From: Lethocerus indicus
Lineage: Eukaryota > Arthropoda > Insecta > Hemiptera > Belostomatidae
Length of the DNA stretch: 64,000 bases
Reading direction: 5' to 3'
NCBI GenBank assembly: GCA_019843655.1
Contig: JACDQD010000002.1
Location: 16,453,154 to 16,517,153, forward strand
This document shows, one piece after another, positions 1 to 11,570 of the stretch. Position 1 is the first letter of the stretch, and the number at the start of each line of letters is the position of its first letter. The translations under genes were made by a program, and so were the position numbers. Below the pieces are notes generated by a model. That model worked only from the letters and a program-made list of their open reading frames with translations, was not told the origin of the DNA and did not search any database.

Positions 1-482
1 ACATTAAAAGACCAAAGCATTACACAAATATCCCGCTCTGTACAGATATAATTCCAAATAAACCAGCCGGTATCTTTGGCCAAGATTCAAACCGGTGGAG
101 GAATGTTTTAGTACGAACTGTCCAAGGTACATGACCTAATTAACAAATTATGTGCAGAAAGCCACAGAGTACGGCCTCTTCTCGATTAACATACTTGAGA
201 GCGATTCACGTCGTACAAAAATAACGAAATTTATTATCGATTACTCTTTCTGATCTGAACGAGACATACCAGCCGGTACTGATATCTCCAAAACCAGATT
301 TCTATGTACGTTCTGACACAAGGAGGGCAATCATACCCTCGCCGCTATGGTCCTCCGAGGGGAGGACCAAGTATCGGGCGCGCTCGTGAGTGCAGGCCTC
401 AGATGAGGCTCAGATGGATTAGTGAGGGACGGAGAAGAATGGTTAAAAAAAAACCACGAAACCTTAAAGAGGTGCACACAGT

Positions 483-523
483 ATCTCTCCCACTCTCTCT
501 CTCTTATTCCTCTCTCTCCCTCT
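483..523. repeat. Pyrimidine-rich (CT)n tract
   Basis: The plus strand is almost entirely C and T, mainly CT dinucleotides with interruptions. It is a simple-sequence repeat. Confidence 0.85.
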
Positions 524-649
524 AAAGAGGTGTATTGAAGTCGAGGGAGGCCGGGTAGATCGGCATCACGATTTACTCGGGGCGGAGTTGTTCTCAGGTG
601 TTAAGTCTCCGCCCACGCTAACACTGTTAATATCAATAATGGCTGAGTG

Positions 650-885
650 CGAGTGAGAGAGAAAGAGAGAGAGGGGAGAGTGAGGGAGGGAGGGAGAGAG
701 TGAGAGAAGTAGACGGGATCGAGGGAAGTAAAAGAGAGAGAGAGAGAGAGAGAGGGGAGAGGGAGAGTGAGAGAGCTCATGCCCCGTATCATAGCGCCGG
801 CCATTGGGAGCGAGCGAGAGAGAGAGAGTGAGATGGAGCCGAAGCGAGTGGGAGAGAGACGGAATGAGAGGAGGTGGGGAGTTAT
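650..885. repeat. Interrupted (GA)n purine tract
   Basis: Two purine-rich stretches (about 650-775 and 810-885) are built of GA, GGGA and GAAA units, with a clean GA core near 733-754. They are separated by a short GC-containing spacer. Tracts like this can bind GAGA-type factors in insects, but nothing here shows that directly. Confidence 0.9.
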
Positions 886-2834
886 CTCATGGTTGTTCAG
901 ACAGTACGTGCTGAGATTTCCAGATACAGGGGAGTGCCACGGGCCTCCCCCCCATCTCCCGATCCTCACCCCCGCCAACCCCTCTCGTCCTTTACTCTCT
1001 CGCTCGCACCCTCTCCATTATCGTAGAAGCGCTAGCCGACACACTGCAATTATTTTTTCCCACCTTCCCGCGTCCGCTTCCACTTCGTTTTTCGTTATTA
1101 AGTCGCAACGGGCCTTTCGACACCAACTCCCTTTGGACGAAAATGTAATACAGATATTAGATATCAATTTAGAAGCAACATTCCGAATATTTAGTTCGAT
1201 TCAAAACGGCTATCCACTAGGCTAGATAAGGCAGAGGATATTGAGCGCGGGGTTAACCTAGTTTTGGCCTATAAAATCCAAAAACTAACAGGTACGCAAG
1301 AATCGAACGCTCGAAAAGGTCCGAAGCGTACGTCTCAGGGTATGAGCCGTCGCAATCCAAAATTCACATCAATTATTATCCCTACAGAACATATAATCCG
1401 TGAATGGTTCCGTGCATTCGACGACTTTAGTACAATTATTGAGTACAAAGTACTTACGTTTCAGTAAGCTACAAGGGAATAAAATATAAAGCCTAGAAAC
1501 GTATTCGCGATAAGAAATTTACAAATTCACAACACAAATTTACAAATAGACCCTGACTGACATTCAAGTTAAATAAGAGAAATATTGAGAGAAATGATTT
1601 TAGGAGGGGGATACATTTAATTTGTTTTAAAAAAACATAACAAATTTTCTACATTACTGCAACATAATAAAACTTCTGGGAATTAATTTGTATAAAACCG
1701 ATATTTCTTTAGAAGTAAATAAAAACAATAACCTTCAAAGTGAAATTGTGTGTAATTTATACAGGAGATAAAGATAGAATATCGATTATAATTCAAGGTT
1801 ACAACAAATGGATAAAATCAACTACTCTTACATAATCAAACAAGACAGGCGGTTCAGTTTATTTTTCATGAGATAAGGTGTTTGGAAATAAAAATAGATA
1901 GAATAGTTTATATTACATATATTTTCATCTCTAAATGAGATAAGCAAATATCGGCATATCGGCTGATTCTTATTTCAGTAAAATAATTTTTATATCAACA
2001 TTTTTATTACATTCATAGGTAATTAAAACATTTCGTAATATCTCCTAGGCTTAGTTTTATATATCTGTCTCAATTCCAGTTTTCTTTGGGTTCTTTGGGA
2101 TTCATAATCTCCGGTACAAAACTTTGGAATAGCCTTAGTAATAATATTTATTGACAATACTAAATGCGACCTTTAAATATTAATGACAATTAGTTTCCTA
2201 TTTAGCTTGAAAGCAACCTCTCGCCTCACTACCCTTTTCGGACGGAGACCACTCTAATCAAGAACTGACTAGTGTGAATCATTAATAAATTTCTCACGAA
2301 TGAATAATGAAATTACACTTGGATTTTGACCAGGAATTGGAGCGTACTTGTGCCAAATAAGTACGTAGTGATCATTGAAACTAGATTAAGGAAAACTTCA
2401 GTCTGGCGATGATCTACTAACAGGATGCTTCTTGGCAGTTGGAATTTCTAAGCAGTTCTTCATTATATTACTAACATAATGCCACTTGGTAATCGCAAGT
2501 TACCTAACCGATAGTTACGATAAAATGAGAGGACACAGCAACGATGATACTCGCACCATACAGCTCCATACCTGAGGCTCTTTCTTGGAACGATAATTTC
2601 CACCGTTAAGGCCGCATTTCTGACAGGAATTCATATCATTGCCCACGGTCAGATTTACGGCCATTGTTCGCCGGTAGGTGTAACACCGTTTATAATAACG
2701 TCTCGGGGCCCAAATCGAAAAGTAGCCCATCCTCGTACTAGATACTGATAAATTTATAGAGGCGATTTCCCATAGTTGGTAGATAAGAGGGCCGGCCTAT
2801 TATTATATTAGAGTCTCATGTTGTGGACGGTCCC

Positions 2835-2862
2835 GTGTGTGTGTGTGTGTGTGTGTGTGTGT
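2835..2862. repeat. (GT)14 microsatellite
   Basis: An uninterrupted GT dinucleotide run, followed by a G-rich stretch. Confidence 0.95.
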
Positions 2863-3250
2863 TGGGGGTCGGGCCAGAGCCCTGGGTTTCTGGTTAAAAC
2901 AGCACGTCTATAGTTCGTACTCAGATAAGGGTCTGGGGTGCCCCTGGTAATTAGTAAAGCCCGGGTTTACACTCCCCGTCCCGGTCCCGGCCCCATTGTC
3001 CACCTTACGCCCAGATACGCGCCGGCACATGCGCTTTAACTTTAGTTAACACTAATTAGTTCCCCATCGACGTTAAATATTGAGTTTGTACATGTTTAAT
3101 CTTATCCGGCCGGGCATCGGACTTGCTTCCAACACCGCCGGCCGTTTGTCCGGCCAACAGAGACGTTCGGCTCCGCATTTGTCGAGTCCGCGCTAGTAAC
3201 CCCACGCCCCGGCCTATATCAGGGTCGACCGGTAATAAGAATTAATGACT
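2863..3250. other. GC/CpG-rich noncoding island
   Basis: Clearly more GC-rich than the flanks, with many CCGG, CCGGCC and CGCC words and frequent CpG. No open frame of note. Possibly a regulatory island. It then returns to AT-rich DNA. Confidence 0.5.
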
Positions 3251-4082
3251 TTTAATTGTTTAGCACCGCGGCTATTGAAACTGATTTGTGTGCAGTTTAT
3301 CGCCAAAAAAGGGGGGAAATACCCCAGCGGCCCTCTCCATTTCGACACGCCTAAGATTTATTTTTCATAAATGAGATATCTAATTGTGACCCGTTCATTA
3401 TTGAAAATAATATCGCAATAACCTCAAACATCTCATCAATTTTATTCCACGGGCGTCTATCCAAAAACCGAACTTACAAGTGCCACAATACTAGTTGATA
3501 ATTCCCCGATATTTAATTTAAAATTGTAATTTAACAATTATTTCGTGCCTAATCCTCACTAATATCCCGTAAGACTAACGAAATGAGGAAAGTGTGGACG
3601 TGTGAAGGTTCACGTCGAGCCACGGTATCTATGGTTAGTCCTAGTTCTATTTTCGTGTTTCCCTGTAGGTTATCGTTACTGTCAATAGCGTCAGACTCGG
3701 TTATCTGAAAAAAATGAAATCTTGTACGTTACCGAATACGCCGAAAAAGCCTGATGAGATTTGTCCCCATTTAAATTCTAATTACTATATCTTATTACTG
3801 TTAGTAACAGTGGAGTCCTTAGACGAAAGCGTGTGTTCTCAGAGTAATTATTTTAGCTCGTACGTATCATACTCTGAACTGATATTATCTGAATATCAGT
3901 GAAGAGCATTATATTGAAAACCAGGAATTATTACAAGATGGAACGGAAACTTTGACTTACTTTGCCAACGATAAATAACACTTAATTCCGCCTTCGAACG
4001 GATCTCTTGTCCCAAGACAACCAACATCTAAATTACAAAATCCTAAAAAGATATATATCGAACGGAAAACCATAGTACGACC

Positions 4083-4100
4083 GCAGTTTGATTAAACTGC
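4083..4100. repeat. Hairpin, 7-bp stem
   Basis: GCAGTTT, loop GATT, AAACTGC: a perfect 7-bp inverted repeat with a 4-base loop. A similar layout (GTTT-CATT-AAAC) recurs at 23071-23088. A stem this short is expected by chance several times in 64 kb. Confidence 0.8.
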
Positions 4101-4548
4101 CGGCCGAAACCCGCAGTCGGTCACCCTAGGGCGGGCCCATAAGAAATACAGCAGGAACCAGTACATTTTTGAGTACAGAGATAATGTCGATCATCTCGTT
4201 TATAATCTAAATTCGCAACGACGGTATGAATAGCTCACAATGTCCGGTCCCATGATGGGCGTGGTTCGATTAAAACTGTATATTAATATGGATACATTAA
4301 TTTCCAGTTATGTACTCAGACCGCGAGTGGGGTGGAGTGGCTCGGAAATTGGACAAAGATGGTTGGGGGGAGACCCGACGATTCGATAGCGGGTGGCCGC
4401 AAACTGGAAGCGGGATTTCAGTAGATTTTTCACGGCCTGGCACCACCACCAGGACAAACGGAGAGCGCTCGCCAGATAACAAACAGAACTGGTGGAGAGT
4501 GGCCCGGGCGATAGGCCACGCTCAGTCCCATCCCAGTCTAAACATTAC

Positions 4549-4614
4549 ATATATATACACGTACACATACACACACACACACACACATATATATAATATA
4601 TATATCTATATATC
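4549..4614. repeat. Compound (TA)n/(CA)n microsatellite
   Basis: A TA/CA mixture with a clean AC run at about 4569-4586, followed by TA-rich dinucleotides to 4614. Confidence 0.9.
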
Positions 4615-5220
4615 GCAACATCAGCAACACCGGCTTTCAAATATATATATCACAAGCGGCCACATTTTACAATGTGCTTTATCTGGGCCTCTCCAGTCGG
4701 ACATTAGAACCGGATCTTATTGGCCGGATAAACGGTCGCGGAATCCGCCATCATCGGATACTTTTTTCGCCGCGATCGTTAAAATAATAACGGCGACGTT
4801 TTTACACTAACGGGTGGGGATTCCGCGACTAATTCCAGTAATGTAGTGTATCGAATGAAATTCCATTGCATTTCCCGGGTTTTAAATAGGTGTTTTATAC
4901 CTCAGAACTCCCGACGACCGACGGCGCACAACGGACCAGAATTTGAAACGGACGACAGTTGTTAAATGAGAAGGTTTATAATTATGTTGTTCGCTCTTTA
5001 CATAACCCGGACGGTCTTAATTAAAGAAGAAAGAGGGATGTCCGGCCGGGTGAACGGAGGGAGGGTTTCACACGTCAAGGCAGGTAGACAAAAAGCCGGT
5101 GATAAGGCGGGAACGGTGGGGTGGGGCCACTGTTATCAGGGCCCGATCGCCCTTCCCCATATAATCGTGCGCAGCCCTTAATTATAAGCCCCTGACCGTC
5201 CAGGTATCTAGATAGGAAAG

Positions 5221-5282
5221 CGGAGGGGGCGAGAGTGAGAGCCGGCCACGGAGATAGAAGGGGCGCGAGAGAGATAGAGAAG
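5221..5282. repeat. Purine-rich interrupted GA tract
   Basis: Plus-strand purine-rich stretch with several short GAGA runs, broken by GCC-containing spacers. Confidence 0.7.
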
Positions 5283-5356
5283 TGCTCCCAAAAAACAAAC
5301 TCATTTCATCCCCCCACCGCTCATATAGAGGCTTTAGCGGCTTTCCGTATATCCAG

Positions 5357-5374
5357 AGTCAAAATATTTTGACT
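5357..5374. repeat. 18-bp perfect palindrome
   Basis: AGTCAAAATATTTTGACT is its own reverse complement, centred on AATATT. About 0.3 perfect even palindromes of this length are expected by chance in a window this size and composition. It could be a symmetrical protein-binding site. Confidence 0.95.
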
Positions 5375-6512
5375 TGGGTCGCTTTTATCGTAAACGAGAG
5401 CGGTCTTGGGACGTTTAAATGAGGCGTCTCCTTTTTAAACGTAACAATTCCGAAATGTACGAGAATAGTACCCTTTCCCCACACCCCAAAGAAATAAACC
5501 TTCTTATTTATATATACTACATACTTTACTTCCATAACCGAAATGTATCTCCCTTAATTAATTTCTTGCCGTAATAACAAATAATAAACTGGCCCATATG
5601 AGGCGTTGTTGAACAAACAAAGGTTAACTATTTATTTAACCGTGTTTGTCCGAATATATATTATTACGTATAAGCAGGCGGTAGAATTATGTAAATAACA
5701 AGAATAAAATAATTCAAAATTAAAATTACAATTAGATTTTCATTTTTCTAATTGTCATGTCACGTTAAGAAATTATCTGGAGATCATATTTTAATAACCG
5801 TACACATAATAATAGGTTCACTCGATTTGACGCACGTTATTGACGCACAAGGATATTCATCTGTTCATTTTCTAAACATTTTATCTCGATGTAATCTCTT
5901 TTCCCTTTACTTCAAGAACCATGTTGCGAAATATGATATAATTAATTAATTATTAGTGGAAGTAAGGAACAAGTATGAAAGGGTGCTGAGAAAGGTTAGA
6001 GGCCTAGACTAATCTGGGATAATGAGAAAACAGGGAAAGCCTAAGGAAAGGAACAGTGAACGAGAATGGGGTTGGTGGGGGTCAGAGAGGCTGTTTTCGT
6101 GTTTTGGATTTAATATGGGATCTTCCACTTATGGGAACCTATAAAAGGATAAGTCATAAACGGACTGGGAAAAACATTCCAGGATGTCAAAAATGGGAGA
6201 GGCATGTTCCAATTTTGGAATATAACTGGATTGCATATACCAGATGACACAGGATTACGCAGGTTACTCTTAACAATAATAAAATCCGAACCGTGTGTTT
6301 TCACTAATCAAACCGGATAAAAAATTCATCTTTGATCGAAGAACACTTCTACTTATCCGAACAATCTTCCTTTGTGTCGATTTACATAGTACTGTGTAAC
6401 ATGACAAAAAAGACCGTCTGTTTAGGAGGAAACTTAAATTCTTAAGTAATTCTTCCTATTTGACTAGAATCTTATCAAAAACTAATTGTGTGTATTTATA
6501 GATATAATAAAT

Positions 6513-6542
6513 AAAATATGTATACTTTATTTTACATATTTT
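6513..6542. repeat. 10-bp stem inverted repeat
   Basis: AAAATATGTA at 6513-6522 and TACATATTTT at 6533-6542 are exact reverse complements separated by 10 bases. It lies in AT-rich DNA, so chance is a real possibility. Confidence 0.85.
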
Positions 6543-6640
6543 TGCTAGTTCAATTTTACAGTTTTCACACTGTCAGTGGATATAGGACAGAAAAAAATAC
6601 AAGCGCAATTACAACGGTAGGAAATTAAGATTTTCGGACA

Positions 6641-6850
6641 AACGGAGCACAAGAGGGTGGCCCATAAATTTCTGGAGGCGGAAGATGAGCTTTATCTGGC
6701 TTCCTAGGCCGGGGTTCAGTCGACAATGGGGCTCACAATGTCCCACCGCCCACCTCACCGCCTCCGCTTCTCATGACCCGCCGCCTCCAGCCACAAATAG
6801 CCCCTTCCTAGTCTCCCTAATGGCGGCTCAACCGAAATTTAATTAATGGG
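6641..6850. other. GC-rich noncoding block
   Basis: A run of CCGCC, CCTCC and CGCC words about 150 bp long with no open frame. It is flanked by AT-rich DNA on both sides. Confidence 0.45.
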
Positions 6851-8880
6851 GGACTTTAATGCTCGCCTGATATTGAGCAATTATGTTTCTGGCATACGAG
6901 AGCACAATCGTCTAAAACGAAATTGTATCCAGGAAAGGAATTTTACTTAGGAAAGTTCCCAGGTTTAAAAATGTGTGATCTCATTCTGGAGTAATGTAAT
7001 TTACTCAGTTTCGATGTAATCATTATGCGGACACCACACAAGCCGATATATAACTCTGTGATTTGTTTCGGGAAATTTGATATAATTTGAGGAAATGGCT
7101 ATGAACTAAACAGGAAAACGGTTTTAACAAAAGAGGAATCGCATTCCTGAAGGTTACTGAGACAATAGAAGAGCGAATTTTTATAAGGAACGTAAAATCA
7201 GGCGAAGTTGCCTCTACCGTTGTCTGAAAGTTAACAGACGGATTCTAATTTTCCTAATGCCGCCAACACAGCCGCTTCCTGGGCTGGGTACCGCTGATAA
7301 CACGACACTGTCATACCTAATAATCTCCGAAACTGAAGTCATCAGGAAACAGGAAGGAGAAAAACGGAATCGAGTTTTAAATTTAGAAATGATTTTTCGA
7401 AACGACAAAGGGTATAGCGCCACGAGATACGGAGATTGGGATAGCCGAAAAATATAAGAGGAACAGATAAAGTGGAGCTGTTTTGGGGGAGGAAGGGAGT
7501 CTTCTAGGCGTACGCGATATTCTGTTACTGGGAAAAGGATCTGCCTGATTTATGAGACTCGGCCAAGATAAAACATGACGCCGTTCGGCGTGTAACTCTG
7601 TAAAAAGTACAGCAGACGCAATCGAGATATGCGTAAAAGGCGGCGGTTCATCAGTTAATATCATAAAATAGGGACCAGATTCATAATGTCAACCCAATAT
7701 ACAGTTTTTGATGCCGGGCTCCGATAAATACCGTCGAAATGTGCGGTCGGATCAATCTTTCTTTAGTTTGAGAATAAACGAAAAAAAATTAAAAAAAAAT
7801 AGAAACCGATAAAGTTTGCAAGATTTAGGAGCCGGAGTAGCGGAAGATGTGAAATCGCGAAGGACGGCATAAATCCTACCTGAAAGGGGGAAGGGGGGAG
7901 AGGAATGGATTTCATACAGGAGGAATTCCATCACGATAGAAGGAACTGGACTGGCGAGCCAACCGATAGGAACAGGGACTTGGAAAAAAAGTCCCACGGG
8001 AGAACAGTGTCACAGGAGAACCAATTTACGCCGACGGAACTGAATCTAGTAAGGGTCGTCCCGGCAGATCAGTATCTGCCTACGAATAAAGAAATTTACA
8101 GACTGACGATAGAACTTGGAAATTATGCTTCGGTTGGCAAATTAAATTATTGGAATTATTATGACGAATTACCAAACTGTGTGGACGGGACAGGTAGGTG
8201 CAGGTGAGGCAGACGACTCGCTGTCTGAATTAAATAAAAATTCGATCCATCACCGCGTTCTCGAACCCGGGACTCAGCACCGCTTTAAACACTATTGCAC
8301 AGCAACCGAATTGCTTCAATAACTCTTTTTCTAGGAGCCTACTCTCACTATATACGAGCAGATAGGAATGAACAAAGACTTCCACTAAGAACTTTCAGTC
8401 AGCACTAATTTTTTTCTAAACGCAACGCTGTTATAGATTCATAGTATTATAGTAATTCGGTCGCGAACGTCTAACTACCAACTTATTTTTTCCTGACTAG
8501 CACATAAATCAGGTCACCTGTGTCGTTCAAGTATGAACCTGGTTATCAATACTTGTGCGATGTTTTGACGGCAACTGTTTACGGCAAGTGCCGAAGGAAT
8601 TTACCGATGGCAGCCGTCAGGTGTTAAAAGTTGTCTAAAATTTATGGAGAAAGACGTAATTAATTATTATCGGTATAATTTACAGATTTACAATAATTTT
8701 TAGTCACTTGGCGCGTTTCAATGTTTTCACCCGTAATAAGAAATACGCTCTAGGTGTATTTATAATTCTAAAAATGCGACACAACGAACGCACTCTAAGG
8801 TGCGTCCCCGGGGAGCAATCGAACGGTCCATCTAAAAATCGTTTGGCAAGCGTCCACAGCGGTACCGGGCAAAGTTTAAT
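6851..8880. other. Noncoding region with one weak open frame
   Basis: AT-rich to balanced DNA. The plus frame at 7905-8207 (100 codons) is compositionally protein-like and ends among GTAGGT and GTGAGG donor-like words, but it has no recognisable domain. Frames of this length arise by chance several times in a window like this. Opposite-strand frames at 7383-7664 and 7752-7997 are also unrecognised. The SINE-like piece is listed separately. Confidence 0.5.
8228..8311 (-). mobile_element. Decayed tRNA-derived SINE-like fragment
   Basis: Read on the minus strand, this segment has a tRNA-like RNA polymerase III promoter layout. An A-box-like part (GTGCAATAGTGTTTAAAGCG, complement of 8281-8300) is followed about 14 bases later by a B-box-like part (GGTTCGAGAAC, complement of 8257-8267) inside CCCGGGTTCGAGAAC. 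A non-tRNA segment ending in an AT-rich stretch follows. The close A-B spacing and missing cloverleaf pairing argue against a working tRNA gene. No target-site duplication is visible. A chance match to the short boxes is possible. Confidence 0.45.
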
Positions 8881-9180
8881 AACCAGCGGGGGCTAAAGCG
8901 GTCCAAAGTGGTCACGGTCTGTTGCCTGCAACCGACAACAAGATGAATCGGCTATCAGGGCGGACGCCCCCAGTGTCGGCCCAATGAAGCCGATGAAGCC
9001 CGGGCAAAAACCGCCGCGCCGGCTACACAGAAAAAAATACAATCGATCGGTCCCGACCGATATGTCGGCCGGAATCAACGGACGGATCGATTAAAATTAT
9101 AATTACGGGCACCGGCGATCCCGACCGAACATGAGGCCTCCCGCTACACCCGAGAAATCGAGTCCTCCCGATTAACCGAT
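8881..9180. other. GC/CpG-rich noncoding island
   Basis: Frequent CGG, GCCG and CGAC words and dense CpG. Open frames on the minus strand (8893-9078 and 9023-9250) overlap each other and show no domain. Likely noncoding. Confidence 0.45.
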
Positions 9181-9549
9181 AAAACTGAAACGAACTAAAG
9201 TCCTTATTTTTTCGACTAAATTTACTAGAAATTCCGACGAGTACCGACATGCCAGGCAGCAGTAATAATGATAGCAGAGGATATTCGGTGAAGATCAGAC
9301 CACTGTTTTCCGTCTCGCTGACTAAATGACCAAAATCGAGATGACCTGTTGCTGTCCGTTGTAGAGAGTACCGTCCGTCAGGTTCGAAAGAGCCCGCTGG
9401 AATATATCGAGAAGTTCAACGCTGTAATAATGTTAATTATAAGTTATTTGCCCTGTAGCCTCTAATAAGCCTAAAGGCTTGAACAAAATCTAAAACAAAG
9501 TTCGGAACAATAATTTTATATTAAGGGAATTTGTGTAATTATAGCTCTC

Positions 9550-9574
9550 CTTTAAATTTAGCCATAATTTAAAG
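9550..9574. repeat. Hairpin, 9-bp stem
   Basis: CTTTAAATT, a 7-base loop (TAGCCAT), then AATTTAAAG: exact complementarity over nine pairs. AT-rich, so possibly chance. Confidence 0.85.
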
Positions 9575-9686
9575 TGATTACCCTCCGAACTATATCCCGT
9601 TACGTATGGTTTTTTCTTAATAAATTAAATCACTTGGTGAAATAATCGAACATTGAATTGTACGACCCATTACATGTTGTTAGGTG

Positions 9687-9708
9687 TTATTCACAAGTAC
9701 GTGAATAA
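9687..9708. repeat. Hairpin, 8-bp stem
   Basis: TTATTCAC, loop AAGTAC, then GTGAATAA: exact over eight pairs. Confidence 0.85.
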
Positions 9709-10596
9709 ATCTATGCCAACGTGCATAAATAATTTATTAACAAAATGTTTTTCGCGATATCAGAAATTAATATTAAGGCTGTCGTTATTCCACAGTATTG
9801 TAAATAACTCTTAAAGTATTAACGATTGACAGGATCTCTGAAGTTGGGGCTACGGAGGTTATCCGACCGGCTTTGAGACGCGATTTTAAATCTAGAAACC
9901 CTTTATAATAGCCAGTCTACTTCAGAAGACAGGTCGGTATCGTAAAGTAAATTATTGGACGCCCACGTATATTGTGGATACGCCTGACCCCGTCGCCCCT
10001 ACCACCGAGGCAACCTATATGCATATACGATAATTTATTACTCCCGAGCTTCCCCTATATTAATTTAAAACCAAACAACGGCCCGCACCTGAAGTATTTT
10101 AACTCGTGATTATGTACGGTTCCCGGAGGCCAGGACACAGCACTACATATTGCTTTAACCTCCCGCTCGCCGGGGTTAGAGTTAGATAGCCGATATGGAA
10201 ACCAATAAGGACATAACGGAATTTATACGACCAGTCTATGTACGTTTACAGCGTTTTAATTGAGAACACCTCCTTTAGAATTAGACTAATGTATAGAAGT
10301 TTATTGGGCCGATGAATACAATATTATTTATACCGAGGTTTTACTCAATACCGATTTGTTAATCTACTCTTTGTTGCAAAATATACAAGAGGAGTGCTAT
10401 ATTTTACTCATGTTTACGATGTTACAAGGGCTGGTCGGGTGATAGAATATACAAAATAACCACTATGAAGAAGATGATTAAACGAAAAGGTCGTTCATTA
10501 TATTAAAGCGTTTTTTGAGTTCCTCTCAATGCATACAATTTCCAATTTGTAGACAGATAATAATTTATTCTGTGCCCATTGGATTTATGACTTGAT

Positions 10597-10626
10597 CATA
10601 TGTGTCCATAATTATGAAAGTGGTCT
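10597..10626 (+). repeat. 30-bp inverted repeat, left arm
   Basis: Matches the reverse complement of 10811-10840 at 29 of 30 positions (T versus C at the single difference). The arms are 184 bp apart and the flanks do not match. A chance match of this length is very unlikely. Possible terminal inverted repeats of a small non-autonomous DNA transposon about 244 bp long, or a duplicated regulatory site. No clear target-site duplication is seen. Confidence 0.9.
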
Positions 10627-10810
10627 AAGTCAATTCAAACTTTAAATACAACATTTTCATATGAAATTCACACAAAATTTCATATTCATAGTAAACTTCC
10701 ATTAATCAAGACTAATAAAATTCTAAATTAAAATGTTGCATAATATAAAAATATTTGTTAATTAATTCGAAAGCAATTCATTAAATATCTCGAAACCAGA
10801 AATATATGAC

Positions 10811-10840
10811 AGACCACTTTCATAATTATGGGCACATATG
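10811..10840 (-). repeat. 30-bp inverted repeat, right arm
   Basis: Partner of 10597-10626 in opposite orientation, with one mismatch in 30. It includes AGACCACTTTCATAATTATG and ends eight bases before the hairpin at 10848. Confidence 0.9.
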
Positions 10841-10847
10841 TATTGCT

Positions 10848-10890
10848 GATATCTCTGTAGCACTGAGCCAGATCAGTGAGTGGAGATATC
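10848..10890. repeat. Compound hairpin
   Basis: The outer stem GATATCTC/GAGATATC (8 bp) encloses an internal loop (5 and 4 bases). An inner stem CACTGA/TCAGTG (6 bp) follows, with a 6-base loop. In total 14 pairs fold into 43 bases, directly beside the 30-bp inverted repeat. It is shorter than a usual microRNA precursor. Confidence 0.85.
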
Positions 10891-11035
10891 TCGGTGTGAT
10901 GAATTTTCATTGTAAATACTCACTTCATCTAATATAATGATCACTATATCTTTTGTTACTGCTACTAACATTTGGGGAACTGAGACTAGTTCTACCGTTC
11001 TGAAAAAGGGAGTGTAATGTTTTCAATTAACCAAT

Positions 11036-11570
11036 TTCATTTATCTGCCGGCACGGCCTCTAGGCTGAAATATCTCGGCGGGACGCCGGACGATTACGAT
11101 TCGTCGGGAGGAAACATAAATCAATTTTCTTCAGTCATCGTGGCCGTCCCATCTACGGTACGAACATCGCCCGGCCCGGATACGCCGATCCCAATCGGTC
11201 TAATGTGTACCGATAGACTATTGTTGTCGAGATAATTTATTCCGGAATAAATTGGAAAAGGGACCGGGGGGGGGGATGCCGGAGACACCCCCGGGGTGAC
11301 AGTCAGGAGACGGGCGCGAAACCGAGAGTCATCCTCGCGGCGAAGACGCTCAATCGGTCCCATTGTCCGGACGGCCACTCGGACTCCCGGCGTGACTTGC
11401 CCCCCCGTCCGCCCCCAACGGGCACGGTCACGCCCATTGTAGCCGGCCCATTGAAATAGCCGATGACAGAAGAATCCCCACCGCCCCCCTTAGGGCCGAT
11501 ACCGAATGAATGTATAATCATTCCATTAGTTGTCGGGGAGCGTCGAACCCCGCTATACATTAGGCAACCC
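11036..11570. other. CpG-rich island with G10 run
   Basis: Dense CpG with CCGG, CGGC and CCCCGG words. A G10 run lies at 11266-11275. Overlapping open frames occur on both strands (11017-11235 plus; 11121-11378 and 11303-11560 minus), as expected where stops are rare. None is recognisable. Confidence 0.5.

Larger units (their letters stand above)
1..2834. other. Noncoding region, no gene seen
   Basis: Unique AT-rich DNA with a purine/pyrimidine-rich block in its first kilobase. The 11-mer ACCAGCCGGTA occurs at 62-72 and 268-278. Positions 945-1020 are C-rich, and 1480-2220 is very AT-rich with nothing else visible. A hairpin with a 7-bp stem (CGTACTT/AAGTACG) lies at 2343-2365. Open frames here (767-1225 and 601-978) run through the GA/CT tracts on both strands and are not credible genes. 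Confidence 0.6.
3251..6640. other. Noncoding region, no gene seen
   Basis: Mostly AT-rich. It holds the CA/TA microsatellite, a purine-rich stretch (5221-5282), the 4083 hairpin and the 5357 and 6513 inverted repeats listed separately. The frame at 4310-4810 runs through the microsatellite and has no domain. The 5960-6250 stretch is purine-rich with two short overlapping frames on opposite strands, neither recognisable. Confidence 0.55.
9181..11035. other. AT-rich noncoding region with inverted repeats
   Basis: No open frame of note. It contains hairpins at 9550-9574 and 9687-9708, and the 30-bp inverted repeat plus compound hairpin at 10597-10890, listed separately. Positions 10441-10800 are very AT-rich. 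Confidence 0.6.

Noticed and set aside
1266..1275. TATA-box-like CCTATAAAAT as a promoter
   Set aside because: AT-rich matches to TATAAAA are common in this window and no gene or initiator context supports this one.
4310..4810. 166-codon plus-strand frame
   Set aside because: It passes through the CA/TA microsatellite (Y/T/H run) and has no domain before or after it.
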